Positions 17,678-27,935 of a DNA stretch of 64,000 nt are shown in pieces. A program made the position numbers and the translations under genes. The first letter of the stretch is position 1. Each line of letters starts with the position of its first letter. Origin of the DNA: JAXHUM01 sp034189325 (lineage in GTDB: Bacteria > Desulfobacterota > DSM-4660 > Desulfatiglandales > Desulfatiglandaceae). The stretch lies in NCBI GenBank assembly GCA_034189325.1, contig JAXHUM010000116.1, positions 1 through 64,000 on the forward strand, written 5' to 3'. Below the pieces are notes generated by a model. That model did not search any database and was not told the DNA's origin. It saw nothing but the letters and a program-made list of their open reading frames with translations.

Positions 17678-18034
17678 CTATAACCTGAGTTCTTGTTCCC
17701 TAAACGCTTCTATGTAACGCTCCAAAATCGGAAGGGACTCTTCCTCAATTTCAAGGAATTGGATCCCCGATTCTATTGTTCCTCCGTCACAGTTCCTGGA
17801 GTAGATGACCTCCCCTTTGATATCCGCAATCTCATCTTTTAGTCCAATGCCGAGAACCAGAAGATTCCTGGGGTTTATAGAGGCTGTTGTCTCAAGTAGA
17901 ATGCCGCCCTTGCTTATATTTAAAGTCCTGCCCATTCCCTCCTCTAATAAGCTGCCGTCTATATCTGAGCAGATATAAGATACGAAGTTGAGAGAGTCGT
18001 ATCTTCGATGTCTTCTTCTCTCATTTCTATCCAC
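17678..18034 (-). CDS. PilZ domain protein
   Basis: 118 residues, a lone PilZ domain. The c-di-GMP-binding RxxxR motif lies in RRRHRRY (6-12) and the second motif is NISKGGILLET (39-49). It should bind cyclic di-GMP and act on motility, pili or exopolysaccharide. The start is a GTG at 18034 with GAGGTGA five bases upstream. It stands alone, between two gene-poor stretches. PilT-type ATPases lie 10 kb away. Confidence 0.9.
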   Translation of the reverse strand: MDRNERRRHRRYDSLNFVSYICSDIDGSLLEEGMGRTLNISKGGILLETTASINPRNLLVLGIGLKDEIADIKGEVIYSRNCDGGTIESGIQFLEIEEESLPILERYIEAFREQELRL

Positions 18035-18200
18035 GATGTCACCTCAAAAATCTATTACCGCAACGGCCGACCCCTCTGTTCGGCAGCCCATACTCGGCAG
18101 ATTTTGTCTGCTAGGGCAAAAAGAATCTCGATAAAGGAGGAAAAGCAGAGAACATCAGGGGATACTATTTTTTCAAAAATCTACTATCTTTATAATGTTA

Positions 18201-18542
18201 CTTCATGAATCTGGAAGTGTCAAGAATCTCTATCCGATCGGGGCGAAATTTATGTCTTCTAACGTCATGAAATGACAACGTGCAGTGAAGATGGATGGCG
18301 TCCAAGGTTTTTCTGTAGGGGNNNNNNNNNNNNNNNNNNNNNNNNNNNNNNNNNNNNNNNNNNNNNNNNNNNNNNNNNNNNNNNNNNNNNNNNNNNNNNN
18401 NNNNNNNNNNNNNNNNNNNNNCTTCATGAATCTGGAAGTGTCAAGAATCTCTATCCGATCGGGGCGAAATTTATGTCTTCTAACGTCATGAAATGACAAC
18501 GTGCAGTGAAGATGGATGGCGTCCAAGGTTTTTCTGTAGGGG
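18201..18542. other. Scaffold gap (100 N) with identical 121-base flanks
   Basis: Bases 18201-18321 and 18422-18542 are identical over 121 bases and enclose exactly 100 N. This is what a scaffolder produces when two contigs sharing a k-mer-length overlap are not merged. The true genome probably has one copy and no gap. Short reading frames crossing the N run are not real. Confidence 0.9.
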
Positions 18543-19041
18543 CAGGCCAATGAAAAGGGCGACCTGCTGTCGAGGGGGATTCTTCAGGGCACTCATTCCT
18601 GCCTTGCAGTATCCTAAAGCCTTTAGATCCCTTGAGCGCGGATAAGGATGACCCTCGCTGATGACGTGCACGGCAACTTTACCGGGGGCCGTGGATGGGC
18701 TATAATGAATGAGTGGATATGCGTTCGCCGGGAGACGAGGAAGGGTCACAGGCTGACAGGGGCAAAAGACGATGGGTGTCCATCACAGACTGAGAGAGGT
18801 TGCCGCAGCCCTCGGCCGAGGTACGCTGTTACGTGAGGCGCACATAGGAATAGGCTATATGGCAGTTGTGTTGGAAAACGGTATGCGGTCTTTCAAAGGA
18901 TGTGTCAAAAAGGTCAACATTCGCCTGATCTGACCGAGATCCACGGGCAATTTCAGAGGCGGCGAACGTTTTGACAAACATTATCGGCTCTGATACTTTG
19001 GTGATGTTAATCATGATATCTTGATAAGAACGGGCACCACA
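18543..19041. other. Gene-free stretch
   Basis: About 500 bases after the scaffold gap in which I see no gene with a ribosome site or recognisable protein. Frames at 18486-18749, 18648-18836 and 18829-19152 overlap each other and lack coding signs. Confidence 0.4.
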
Positions 19042-19518
19042 ATGAAGGACAGACTTTTTTGCCCCCACTGCGGTGGGATGGTTGAAAAATACAAGAATCC
19101 CTTTCCGACTGTTGACATTATCATCGAAATGGAACCCTCCTTTGGGGCCCACTCTATGCCGAACAGTAGACAGGGCATTGTGTTGATCACGAGGAAAAAT
19201 ACTCCTCTTGGTTGGGCCCTGCCCGGCGGCTTCGTGGATTACGGTGAGAGCCTGGAGTCTGCCGCTCTCAGGGAAGCCGAAGAAGAAACCTCTCTAAAAG
19301 TAAGTCTCTTGTACCAGCTGGGGGCCTACTCCGATCCGACAAGGGATCCCAGATACCACACTATTTCCGTTGTTTTCGTTGCGTCTGCAAAGGGAGAACC
19401 CAGGGCTGCGGATGATGCCGAGTCAGTCGGCATTTTTTACCCCGATTCTCTTCCTGATGAACTCGCCTTTGATCACTCAAAAATCTTGCAGGACTATTTC
19501 AAAAGATGCCTCCCATAA
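19042..19518 (+). CDS. NUDIX hydrolase with N-terminal zinc knuckle
   Basis: 158 residues from the ATG at 19042 (a TTG at 19021 is in frame). It begins with CPHCGGMVEKY, half of a zinc ribbon as found in NudC-like and related NUDIX proteins, then a NUDIX box GGFVDYGESLESAAL-REAEEETSL in which the final glycine is serine. The ending DPTRDPRYHTISVVFVA is typical of small 8-oxo-dGTP/ADP-ribose NUDIX proteins. Its stop overlaps the start of the AsmA-like gene by 13 bases, so they are translationally coupled. Exact substrate unknown. Confidence 0.88.
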   Translation: MKDRLFCPHCGGMVEKYKNPFPTVDIIIEMEPSFGAHSMPNSRQGIVLITRKNTPLGWALPGGFVDYGESLESAALREAEEETSLKVSLLYQLGAYSDPTRDPRYHTISVVFVASAKGEPRAADDAESVGIFYPDSLPDELAFDHSKILQDYFKRCLP

Positions 19519-22500
19519 GGTTCAAGGCGGTACTTTTCCCTGCTTTTTTACTTTTTCTACTATTGATTGCGGCCTTCTTTCTGCTCAATTCGCTGCTTCA
19601 AAAGCCCTCTGTGCAACGCCGTTTAGTCGGTTACCTCTCTGATAGCTTGGAATATGATCTCGCCGTAGAAACGATTCAAGTCAGCTTGATCGGCGGAATC
19701 GGTATCAACGCGGACCATCTGGTCGCCCGATCCAGGACCGGACCGGGGACAATCACGGCTTCAAAGGTTCGTTTGGCCTTTGACGTAATCGGTCTGCTCA
19801 AGGGACAAATGGTTCCCTCCAGGATTTATCTCAGTCACCCTACTGTTGATGTGGATATAAAGGAGAAGGCCTCTCCCGGACTGGATAGGAGTGTTCCTCC
19901 TCTTACGAAAGCCCTGTTTAAGAAGTTTGCACAACTGGATTCCGTAGTATTGGAGAAGGCGCAGCTTCGGGTCAAGGACTTCCCGTACCGATTGGAAGAG
20001 CTCCATGCGCGCGTCGTGAGGGAAAAGAAGCACTTGAAGAGACTCCGGGTGCATGCCCATGGAAAGGTCGGCTTCCATAAAGGAAAGATAGCATTTAGGT
20101 CCCAGGGAGCCATAGCCCAGGATCCAGACAAAGATGACCCTTTCGCTGAGATAATGGTCGAAACGGAAGAGATCCCCCTTAGTTGGGTATCATGGCCCGA
20201 TTCAGTACCTGCTTTGGATGGAACCGCCGGGGCACGCATTACCTTTAGGCGTTTTACCGATGGGGCTTTGTCAGCAGAGGGCGAGATTTCTACGAATGGC
20301 TTGGGTTTTTCTCTGTCCACGAAGAACAGAAAGAAAGAATTCCGTTTTCCCCGCCTTACCCTCGATGTGAAGGCTATCTATGCAAAAAACATCTTCAACC
20401 TTCTCTCTCTCAAGGCGGAGACCCCGGATTTTTCGCTCCATGGCAGCGCATTATATAACTTTAAAGATAAAGCAAACCCACATATGACCATTAAGGCCGA
20501 GAGTCCTTTCATGTCTCTGGAGGTCTTTAAAACGCATTTCCCTTCCCCTATTCTCCCTCAATGGATAGAGGCTGAGCTCTTTCCTGTTCTGAGAGGAGGT
20601 GATGTAAGCCTGGACCTCTTTTCCCTGGCGGGAACCGCAAAACAGATCACGGACCTGGACCTGCCTGAAAATAACGACTGTCTTTTTCTTCGAATGTCGT
20701 GGAAAGACCTGCTTGTTCTTGAGGGTCAGAAGAACCTTCCTTTTAGAGAAGTCTCGGGAAGGCTGGCTATCGAGAACGGGGCACTGGAGATTGCGGATGT
20801 CCGGTCCAGCTTCGGTGACTCTGCTATTAAAAACGGTAGTCTCTATGTTGAAGATATTTACGACAGTTTGGCAACCTATTGTGTAGAAGTGGAGGGCTCT
20901 TTTACCCTTAAAGACCTCAAAAGCCAGTCTGAAATGAGCTATGTTCCCTGGGGTGTACAGGAAAAGATCGAGGATTTTGAAGATGTTTCGGGAAAACTCG
21001 ACGCCCACATTCAGGTCTTCTATGATCCCTTCAAAGACCTTTCGCATATTACATGGGGGGAATTCCGATTCAAGGACTGCGCCGTAGCCCATACGAAGTT
21101 ATTTCTACCCCTCTTGCTGACTGAGGGGAGTTATAGCATCGACCAAGATGGAATGAAAAGATTCCGGGGCAAAGGGCTTTGGGGAAAATCTCAGATTCAG
21201 GTAACCGGATCTGGTGGTCGCTCGTGGGAGCGATGCCAAGCAGATGTGACGGCACTGGTGGATATGAATGAGGTGGCGGACAGCTTCTTTGGAGAAGACC
21301 TGAGGCAGGCAAGGTTCAGTAAGCTCTTAAAATCCAAGTTTATTTTGGCGAGAAAGGAGGGGCTCTGGTCATTGAGCGGGGAAGTAGATCTTGATGGTTT
21401 AGGTCTGGACATGCCGACCCTCTCCCTCTTACCCCAAGGCAAGGGAAATAGGGTTGCCGCTGAGATTGATTACATTCCCAAAGGCGAGATCCTGTTTAAG
21501 GAACTCAGGTGCTCACTGGGAAATTCGAGGCTGAAGGCCTCCGGTTCTTACAACGTACTCAAGAAAGAGTTCAACAATCTTGAGACCGAGGCCTCTCTTA
21601 GGCTTGAAGATCTCGGGATAAAATTTAAGGAATCAGATACACAAGCCACAGGCTCCATTACTTGCGCGATCCAATCGGATGTCTCCCTTCGTACCCCTTC
21701 AGAGACCACCATCAGAGGGGAGTTTTCAGGCGCCGACCTGAGGTTTGTCTCCAGCAGGCTGCCGGCTCCTGTCAACAACTGCAATTTCAGGGCGACCTTC
21801 TCCGATCATGAGGTTTTCATCCCCTCTCTTAAAATGCTTGTCGGGCGTAGCCCTGTTCACATAATGGGGCAATTAAAGGGATGGGACGGCCTTTTAGGAA
21901 AATTGTCCGTCACGTCCACTCGCCTCAATCTTACAGACTTTGTCGCCGACACACCGGGGGATCCATCGACGAAGAAGGACATGCTTCAGAGTCGATTCTT
22001 AACAAAATCGGATGTGACGGTGAACCTGGAGGTCATTAAAGGGCAATGGAAGGGCCTGAAATATGGGCCACTTCATGCTGAATGCGCCTTTCGATCAGGA
22101 AATTTGTATGTCAAGCGTTCCCATCTAAAGACGAGCCATGGTGCTGTGAGTCTAAAAGGTCATATCAAGAGGGGGCAGAATCCGGAACACCTGTTTTCCA
22201 GCCACATCTCATTGGCAAAACAGCCGGCCAAAGAGTTGCTCGATAGTCTTGGTGTTAAGAAGGCATTTTTGGATGGTCTCCTCACCATGGAAGCGAATCT
22301 TAGCGGAAAAGGCAAACATCTTAGAGGCCTTGTTGCCGCACTCAAAGGCAATGCGGATGTGCTCCTTGAAAAGGGAAAGATAATGAAATCCCACGTTGTT
22401 TTTGAGGTCTTGCATTTTTTGGACCTCCAAAAGATTTTCAAAAAGAGGCCGCCCGATATCTCAAGGGAGGGCTTCTATTACGAAGCCATAAAGATGACCC

Positions 22501-22838
22501 TGGATATCAATCGGGGAATTGTCAGTACCTCTGATTTTATAATGAAAAGCCCCGTATTCAACGCAGCAGGCAAAGGGACCTTGGATATGCCTCGAAATTG
22601 GATTGATTTTGACCTTGGGGCCCAGCCCCTCGGCACGATGGATACGCTGGTAAGCAAGATCCCGGTGATCGGTTATATCCTGACGGGCAAAAAGAAGACC
22701 TTGCTCATGTACTATTTCAAGATAAAGGGCCCTTTCTATGAGCCGGAAGTCCAATATGTGCCTCTCAAAAACCTGGGAAAGAGTATGATTGGATTCTTCA
22801 AACGTCTTCTCCTTACCCCGGTGCGACTCCTCCAATAG
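19506..22838 (+). CDS. Large AsmA-like envelope protein
   Basis: 1110 residues. One N-terminal membrane helix (about 7-30, AVLFPAFLLFLLLIAAFFLLNSLL) anchors a long periplasmic part made of beta-rich repeats, with an N-terminal AsmA-like start (VQRRLVGYLSDSLEYDLAVE) and an AsmA_2-type C-terminal domain (about 900-1100, LLEKGKIMKSHVVFEVLHFLDL, GKGTLDMPRNWIDFDLGAQPLGTMD, VPVIGYILTGKKK). Such AsmA/TamB/YhdP relatives form lipid-conducting bridges between inner and outer membrane. The start overlaps the NUDIX gene. Role in lipid transport is inferred from the family. Confidence 0.85.
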   Translation: MPPIRFKAVLFPAFLLFLLLIAAFFLLNSLLQKPSVQRRLVGYLSDSLEYDLAVETIQVSLIGGIGINADHLVARSRTGPGTITASKVRLAFDVIGLLKGQMVPSRIYLSHPTVDVDIKEKASPGLDRSVPPLTKALFKKFAQLDSVVLEKAQLRVKDFPYRLEELHARVVREKKHLKRLRVHAHGKVGFHKGKIAFRSQGAIAQDPDKDDPFAEIMVETEEIPLSWVSWPDSVPALDGTAGARITFRRFTDGALSAEGEISTNGLGFSLSTKNRKKEFRFPRLTLDVKAIYAKNIFNLLSLKAETPDFSLHGSALYNFKDKANPHMTIKAESPFMSLEVFKTHFPSPILPQWIEAELFPVLRGGDVSLDLFSLAGTAKQITDLDLPENNDCLFLRMSWKDLLVLEGQKNLPFREVSGRLAIENGALEIADVRSSFGDSAIKNGSLYVEDIYDSLATYCVEVEGSFTLKDLKSQSEMSYVPWGVQEKIEDFEDVSGKLDAHIQVFYDPFKDLSHITWGEFRFKDCAVAHTKLFLPLLLTEGSYSIDQDGMKRFRGKGLWGKSQIQVTGSGGRSWERCQADVTALVDMNEVADSFFGEDLRQARFSKLLKSKFILARKEGLWSLSGEVDLDGLGLDMPTLSLLPQGKGNRVAAEIDYIPKGEILFKELRCSLGNSRLKASGSYNVLKKEFNNLETEASLRLEDLGIKFKESDTQATGSITCAIQSDVSLRTPSETTIRGEFSGADLRFVSSRLPAPVNNCNFRATFSDHEVFIPSLKMLVGRSPVHIMGQLKGWDGLLGKLSVTSTRLNLTDFVADTPGDPSTKKDMLQSRFLTKSDVTVNLEVIKGQWKGLKYGPLHAECAFRSGNLYVKRSHLKTSHGAVSLKGHIKRGQNPEHLFSSHISLAKQPAKELLDSLGVKKAFLDGLLTMEANLSGKGKHLRGLVAALKGNADVLLEKGKIMKSHVVFEVLHFLDLQKIFKKRPPDISREGFYYEAIKMTLDINRGIVSTSDFIMKSPVFNAAGKGTLDMPRNWIDFDLGAQPLGTMDTLVSKIPVIGYILTGKKKTLLMYYFKIKGPFYEPEVQYVPLKNLGKSMIGFFKRLLLTPVRLLQ

Positions 22839-23047
22839 ACGAGAAGTGTCTATCCTCATCAATGTCGATCTTGCCTAATGAGATACCACGACCTACCTTG
22901 ATAACTATTGAAAACCATGTTAAATTCAAAAACGATTTGGAGAGCAACCTCTGCAAAGAGCCTCTCTCCTTTGTGCCGTTTTACAGGCATGCGTAAAGGA
23001 GTCCTGGAGAATTCGGCATTCTAAACTTCGTATTGTGGATAGAGAGC

Positions 23048-23917
23048 ATGGAAAAGGCGAAGCTTCGCGCAAAGATCTATTCAAGAATCGATGAACTCCC
23101 AACGCTTCCTGCAATCCTTCCAAAGCTGCTGAGTATAATGGAGGATGAAAAGACAAACGCCTCTCATGTTGCTGACGCAATTTCCCATGACCCCGCAATG
23201 ACCTCAAAAATCTTGAAGATAGCCAATTCCGCTTACTACGGCTTTCAGCAGGAAATATGCGATTTGAGTAAGGCCGTGGCCCTGCTCGGTTTTAATATGG
23301 TCAGGTCTCTTGCCCTCTCCATCGGGGTCATCGAAACCATGCCGTCTAGTAAAAAATCTCTTGCATTTTCCAGTGAAGGCCTATGGATTCACTCCCTCGC
23401 TGTGGCCACGGCTGCTCAGGAATTGAGCAAGAGATTCGGGAAGGGAGATGGGGATACCCATCATTTTGTCGTGGGCCTTCTTCATGATATTGGGAAAATT
23501 GTCCTTTATCAATTTTTTCACGATCTTTTTCTTGAGTCCCTGGAAGAGGCCCATTCCAAGGAAAATATGGGCTTGTTTGAGGCCGAACGGAGAGTCATCG
23601 GTTTGGACCATGGTTACGTTGGATCCATGCTCCTCACACGATGGAAATTTCCCGAAGTGATCCATCATGCGATTGCGGCGCACCACGAGGAGGGTGTCCC
23701 GGAGGGTCCCGGTGCCCATGACGTGGCGATCCTTCGAATTGCCGATGCCCTGACTCAGGAACTCCGTCTTGGAGATGCAGGGAATCCATCGGCCCCTGAA
23801 GTTCGTCCCAGAGATCTTGGAGTGTTGGGGCTGAAGAAAGGATCTCTGGAACAGGTCACTAGCTATCTCAAAGGGACGGAAGAGGGAATCTATGCCTTTT
23901 TTGAAGCTATGCGTTAG
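23048..23917 (+). CDS. HDOD domain protein
   Basis: 289 residues of a single HDOD domain: LPTLPAILPKLLSIM near the start, ISHDPAMTSKILKIANSAYYG (about 45-65) and HHFVVGLLHDIGKIVLYQ (about 140-158), where the HD pair is kept. HDOD proteins are scaffolds or hydrolases in motility, signalling and cell-cycle control. I prefer the ATG at 23048 over the TTG at 23033. It is followed closely by the SDR gene, but no functional link is visible. Confidence 0.9.
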   Translation: MEKAKLRAKIYSRIDELPTLPAILPKLLSIMEDEKTNASHVADAISHDPAMTSKILKIANSAYYGFQQEICDLSKAVALLGFNMVRSLALSIGVIETMPSSKKSLAFSSEGLWIHSLAVATAAQELSKRFGKGDGDTHHFVVGLLHDIGKIVLYQFFHDLFLESLEEAHSKENMGLFEAERRVIGLDHGYVGSMLLTRWKFPEVIHHAIAAHHEEGVPEGPGAHDVAILRIADALTQELRLGDAGNPSAPEVRPRDLGVLGLKKGSLEQVTSYLKGTEEGIYAFFEAMR

Positions 23918-24007
23918 CCGGTTTTGGCCACTGACAATCCGTGGATATGGAAAAGAGTTTGTTCGAGAGAGGTATTCCTCAAGTATTCTGAAACGATCCG
24001 GAGAATA

Positions 24008-24808
24008 ATGACGTCGACATTGACCAGCTCAGTTGACACGACCGTCTTGATCACAGGAGCAAGCGCCGGCTTTGGACAGGCCTGCGCAAAACGGTTTGCC
24101 GCTGCCGGTGCACGACTTGTCCTTGCGGCCCGACGATTGGAACGTCTTGAAAAGCTGAAGGTGGAGCTCCCCGTGCCTGTGCATGCTATCCGTCTCGATG
24201 TCCGAGACCGACGAGACGTGGAAGAGGCCGTTGGCGACTTGCCGATGGAGTTCTCGGAAGTGGATGTCCTGATCAACAACGCCGGTCTGGCCCTCGGTCT
24301 TGAATCTGCAAACAGAACGGACTTGGATGACTGGGAAAATATGGTTGATACCAACATCAAAGGGCTCATGTATTGCACAAGACTTCTGCTTCCAGGTATG
24401 GTAGAGCGGAATCGCGGCCATATCATTAATCTCGGGTCGGTTGCCGGCACCTACCCCTACCCTGGGGGTAATGTCTACGGTGCGACTAAGGCCTTTGTCC
24501 GCCAGTTTTCCCTCAATCTGCGGGCGGATCTCCTCGGCACAAAAATCCGTGTCACGGACGTGGAGCCCGGAATTGCCCGGACGGAATTCTCTGTTGTTCG
24601 GTTTAAAGGGGACGACAAAAGGGCCCAGGATGTTTATGCAGGTACGGAACCGATCACTGCCGAAGATATCGGGGAGATTGTCTTTTGGATTGCAACCATG
24701 CCGGAACATCTCAATATAAACCGGATCGAAGTGATGCCGGTGTGCCAGTCCTTTGGCCCCTTTTCATTTGATAGGAAATCGAACGGATTGTTTTCGGCTG
24801 ATAAATAG
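24008..24808 (+). CDS. Short-chain dehydrogenase, YdfG-like
   Basis: 266 residues, a classical SDR: nucleotide-binding TGASAGFG (16-23), NNAG (90-93), catalytic S144, Y157 and K161 (YGATK). Arginines after strand 2 (AARRLER) suggest NADP. The C-terminal VEPGIARTEFSVVRFKGD and the final HLNINRIEVMPVCQSFGPF are typical of YdfG, which oxidises serine and 3-hydroxy acids or reduces malonic semialdehyde. The start ATG has GGAG upstream, although the frame is open from 23924. Precise substrate unknown. Confidence 0.9.
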   Translation: MTSTLTSSVDTTVLITGASAGFGQACAKRFAAAGARLVLAARRLERLEKLKVELPVPVHAIRLDVRDRRDVEEAVGDLPMEFSEVDVLINNAGLALGLESANRTDLDDWENMVDTNIKGLMYCTRLLLPGMVERNRGHIINLGSVAGTYPYPGGNVYGATKAFVRQFSLNLRADLLGTKIRVTDVEPGIARTEFSVVRFKGDDKRAQDVYAGTEPITAEDIGEIVFWIATMPEHLNINRIEVMPVCQSFGPFSFDRKSNGLFSADK

Positions 24809-24939
24809 ACCTGGTCGAACAATGAGGGTTTCTCAATAAGCCCGAAATTTGTATGATACCATCGAAATACTGACTTTTCACGAATCCTTTAAAAGAGCTT
24901 TCAAGAAAGACTTTTCATGTCTGAACAGGAGGCGACATC

Positions 24940-26322
24940 ATGAATTCTTTGAGAGGTTTTTTGGAACCGGATTCCATAGTCATTGTGGGTGCCTCGCAGA
25001 GACCCGGCAGTATCAGCGCCCTAACAGTTGAAAGCCTCCTTAGTGCCGGCTTTGAGGGGAGAATCTGCCTCGTCAATCCAAAAGGGGGAGAGCTTTTCGG
25101 CTTTAATGCCTATACAAGTCTTTCCGAGGTCGAGCCCCCTGTGGACCTGGCCGTCTTTTTTCTACCACCTTCGGCTGTGGTGGATGCCGTTGCCACATGC
25201 GGACAGATGGGCATAGGTTCGGTCATCGTAGTCACAGATGGTCTGGATCGTGTCATTGAAGAGGAGACGACTATTATGGCAAAAATGATCGAGACAGCGA
25301 AAAAGGCTCGTGTGCGTATCATCGGCCCTGACTCGATGGGTGTCGTCAATACTCGGAAAAGACTATCCACAGGGTTTGTGCCAATTGACGACTTAACTGT
25401 CGGGGGACTTTCTCTCTTTTCCCAGACAGGTCTTTTTACCGGTGCCGGTCTTGCTTGGATAGTGACCACACAGGGACTTGGGATCAGCAAATCAATTGAT
25501 CTTGCAAAGAAATGCGATGTTGATGAAATCGACTGTTTGGAATATCTAGGAGAAGATCGAGATACGAAAATCATTGCAATGCACATAGAAGAGATCGCCG
25601 ATGGCAAACGATTCATCGAAGCAGCCAGGAAAACAGCAACCAAAAAGCCGATCCTCGCGATCAAGGCCGGAAAGACGGAGGCCAGCGCCCGTGCCATTGC
25701 TTCGCACACTGGCTCAATCGTGGGTAGGGAGGAGGCCTATGTCGCAGCCTTTACCCAGAGCGGGATACTGAGAATTCAGAGTTTTGAAGAACTGGTGGAT
25801 CTGGCAAAGGCCTTTATTCATCTTCCTTTACTTAAAGGTAAGAAAATCGCTATTGTCACCTATTCAGGGGGGTGGGGGGCATTGGCGGCAGATCTCTGTG
25901 AAGAATTTGGGCTCTCGATCGCAAAGCTGTCTGAGACAACCCTTGAGAAGCTCAACGACCTGGTCCCAGCCTGGAGGCAGATCTCAAATCCTGTCGATAT
26001 CTGGCCACCGACGAAGTTTGACACTTCCCAGACCTATCTAAAGGCCGTAAGGGCTGTCGCCCTGGACAGCGCGACCGATGGCCTTCTTGTTATCGCACCG
26101 GCGGTAAGCAGTCCTTTCCTCGATGTCCTTCCCTCTCTAGCTGATGAAGTCCATAGACATGATCAAAAGCCTATCGTTATCTGTGCAGTTGGAGATAGAG
26201 ACGGCGTTGCCAAGGCATCTTCGTTGCTTTCCAGGCACTTGGTAGTCTACCGGACTGTCAAGAGGGCAGTGAGGGCCCTGTCCGCATTGAACCGATACCA
26301 CAGTTTTCTGCAATCCTTATAG
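24940..26322 (+). CDS. Acyl-CoA synthetase (ADP-forming) alpha-subunit-like protein
   Basis: 460 residues: CoA-binding domain (about 1-130, VIVGASQRPGS, VNPKGGELFG, GPDSMGVVN) and succinyl-CoA-ligase-like domains (about 150-450). The phospho-histidine is H256 in ASHTGSIVG. These are the alpha part of ADP-forming acetyl/acyl-CoA synthetase, which makes ATP from an acyl-CoA, phosphate and ADP. The ATP-grasp beta part is neither fused nor next door, so it must be encoded elsewhere or the protein has another role. A strong AGGAGG site precedes the ATG. Confidence 0.9.
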   Translation: MNSLRGFLEPDSIVIVGASQRPGSISALTVESLLSAGFEGRICLVNPKGGELFGFNAYTSLSEVEPPVDLAVFFLPPSAVVDAVATCGQMGIGSVIVVTDGLDRVIEEETTIMAKMIETAKKARVRIIGPDSMGVVNTRKRLSTGFVPIDDLTVGGLSLFSQTGLFTGAGLAWIVTTQGLGISKSIDLAKKCDVDEIDCLEYLGEDRDTKIIAMHIEEIADGKRFIEAARKTATKKPILAIKAGKTEASARAIASHTGSIVGREEAYVAAFTQSGILRIQSFEELVDLAKAFIHLPLLKGKKIAIVTYSGGWGALAADLCEEFGLSIAKLSETTLEKLNDLVPAWRQISNPVDIWPPTKFDTSQTYLKAVRAVALDSATDGLLVIAPAVSSPFLDVLPSLADEVHRHDQKPIVICAVGDRDGVAKASSLLSRHLVVYRTVKRAVRALSALNRYHSFLQSL

Positions 26323-26346
26323 CCCAATGATTTTTCGGAAGGGACC

Positions 26347-27294
26347 TTATTCTTGCGAGGAAGAAGGGAAAGGGACCTGCTGCTGATCGTATGTCTCCTG
26401 GATTGCCCTCACAAGGGAGGTCAGGGTCTGATTCACAGGCGTGGGCAAACCCAATTTTTCCCCTTCCCGAACAATTGCTCCGTTGATGTAGTCGACCTCG
26501 GTCGTGCCCTGCCTCAGAACATCCTGGAGCATGGAGGCGATATTGTCCGCCGTGGCCTCGCACACCTCCAGCACACGTGCCAAAGGATCAGGATAGGACA
26601 GGTTAATGCCCTTTTCCCGAACGATCGCCACTGCCTCCTTGACAGCCTCTTCCATGATTGACCGGGTGCCGTCCACATGAGGGAGCCGTCCGTTTTTCAG
26701 CCTGGTAATGGCGGTTAGGGCGTTTATGCCCACGTTGATAATTAACTTGCTCCAGATAAGGTCCTCGACATTATCGACGGCTCGGGCAGAAAAACCGGCT
26801 CGGTTGAAGTCCGTTATGGTACGTGAAACCGGACCGTCAGGATCCCCTTGCGGGCCGATTATGGTGTCTCCCTGGCCGGCATGTCTTACATGTCCCTGTC
26901 CCATGAGCGTGGCACCTTCCGCGGTGATACCGCCAAGGACCCTTTCTCTTCCGAATATATCCTGAAGGATGTCCACATTTCCCAGGCCGTTCTGTACCGT
27001 CAGGATATAGGCACGGTCTCCGACCCATGATTTGAGCGCATCCGCCGCCCTCTGCGTCTGGTTGGCCTTTACGCAGATTAGAATTACCTCGGGTATATCT
27101 GAGGATTTCCCAACCACCACGGGGACCTTCACGGTGTGATTTCCCGTGACACCCTCAACCCGAATCCCATGTTCATTGATAAAGTCCGCCCTATCCTGCC
27201 TGTAGTCGAGGAGAGTCACATCGATTCCCGCTCTCTTGAGATGCGAGGCAAAAAGGCAGCCCATGGCGCCAGGACCTACAACGAGAAAATTCAT
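26347..27294 (-). CDS. panE: 2-dehydropantoate 2-reductase family protein
   Basis: 315 residues of the ketopantoate reductase family: N-terminal NADP Rossmann motif GPGAMG (7-12) and the second-domain lysine in LIWSKLIINVGINALTAI (about 185-202). PanE reduces ketopantoate to pantoate on the way to CoA. Several paralogues act on other 2-oxo acids, so the symbol is tentative. AGGAGG precedes the ATG. It is convergent with the acyl-CoA synthetase gene. Confidence 0.85.
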   Translation of the reverse strand: MNFLVVGPGAMGCLFASHLKRAGIDVTLLDYRQDRADFINEHGIRVEGVTGNHTVKVPVVVGKSSDIPEVILICVKANQTQRAADALKSWVGDRAYILTVQNGLGNVDILQDIFGRERVLGGITAEGATLMGQGHVRHAGQGDTIIGPQGDPDGPVSRTITDFNRAGFSARAVDNVEDLIWSKLIINVGINALTAITRLKNGRLPHVDGTRSIMEEAVKEAVAIVREKGINLSYPDPLARVLEVCEATADNIASMLQDVLRQGTTEVDYINGAIVREGEKLGLPTPVNQTLTSLVRAIQETYDQQQVPFPSSSQE

Positions 27295-27935
27295 CTCATT
27301 CCTCCTGCAATTTGTGTGTTTTCGGCATCTTCAGGACTCATGGCAAAAGAGTATTCCGGTACGAAAAAATATCTAGTTTCAAATCCTTCTTGAACTGCTT
27401 GAGGATCTCCCTTAATTTTGAGGAGAAAGGTTGATATACTGCTTCACATATTTGGGTGTAAATCGTTCAAAAAGACCTACCAGATCATGTTAGGCCAGGA
27501 CTTGGACTTTGCCCATGCCCTACGTCCTGTGGATGCCGTCCGAGAGTATTATAAATTGAAAAAGATGGCCGGCTGGACTTTGGTTGATCATCATCCTGTG
27601 CATCATCTAATGAGACATGTTTTGATGTTACCGATCGAGATATCCTGTGTCAATATGAAAGCCAAGTCCCTTCCCCTCCTAAGAATTCTCACTCGTGTTG
27701 CCGCCTGTCAAGGAAGCTTAACGAAAAGGACGTGGAGACTTTTTTGGCTTGAATATTGCAGAATATTTTTCAAAAATATAGTCATCAACGAACCGTGACG
27801 CTTGGGATTCTGCCCCGGAGTTTTTTTCGATTACTGAACATGATGCATAGAAGCAATCTTGATCTGAATCCGTAACGTCCTTCATGCAACTAAAAACCAA
27901 TCTCCCAAATCACGACTTATCAGGAGAAATGTTCT
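27295..27935. other. Gene-free stretch between panE and pilT
   Basis: 640 bases holding the divergent promoter regions of panE (minus) and pilT (plus). A 126-codon frame at 27418-27798 has a weak start, unusual composition and no family features, so I do not call it. No clear sigma-54 or sigma-70 promoter was seen. Confidence 0.4.

Noticed and set aside
20451..21092. 213-codon minus-strand frame
   Set aside because: Antisense shadow of the AsmA-like gene.
24029..24709. 226-codon minus-strand frame
   Set aside because: Antisense shadow of the SDR gene, whose catalytic motifs are clear on the plus strand.
27418..27798. 126-codon plus-strand frame between panE and pilT
   Set aside because: Weak start, odd composition rich in Leu/Arg/His, no recognisable domain; kept as intergenic.
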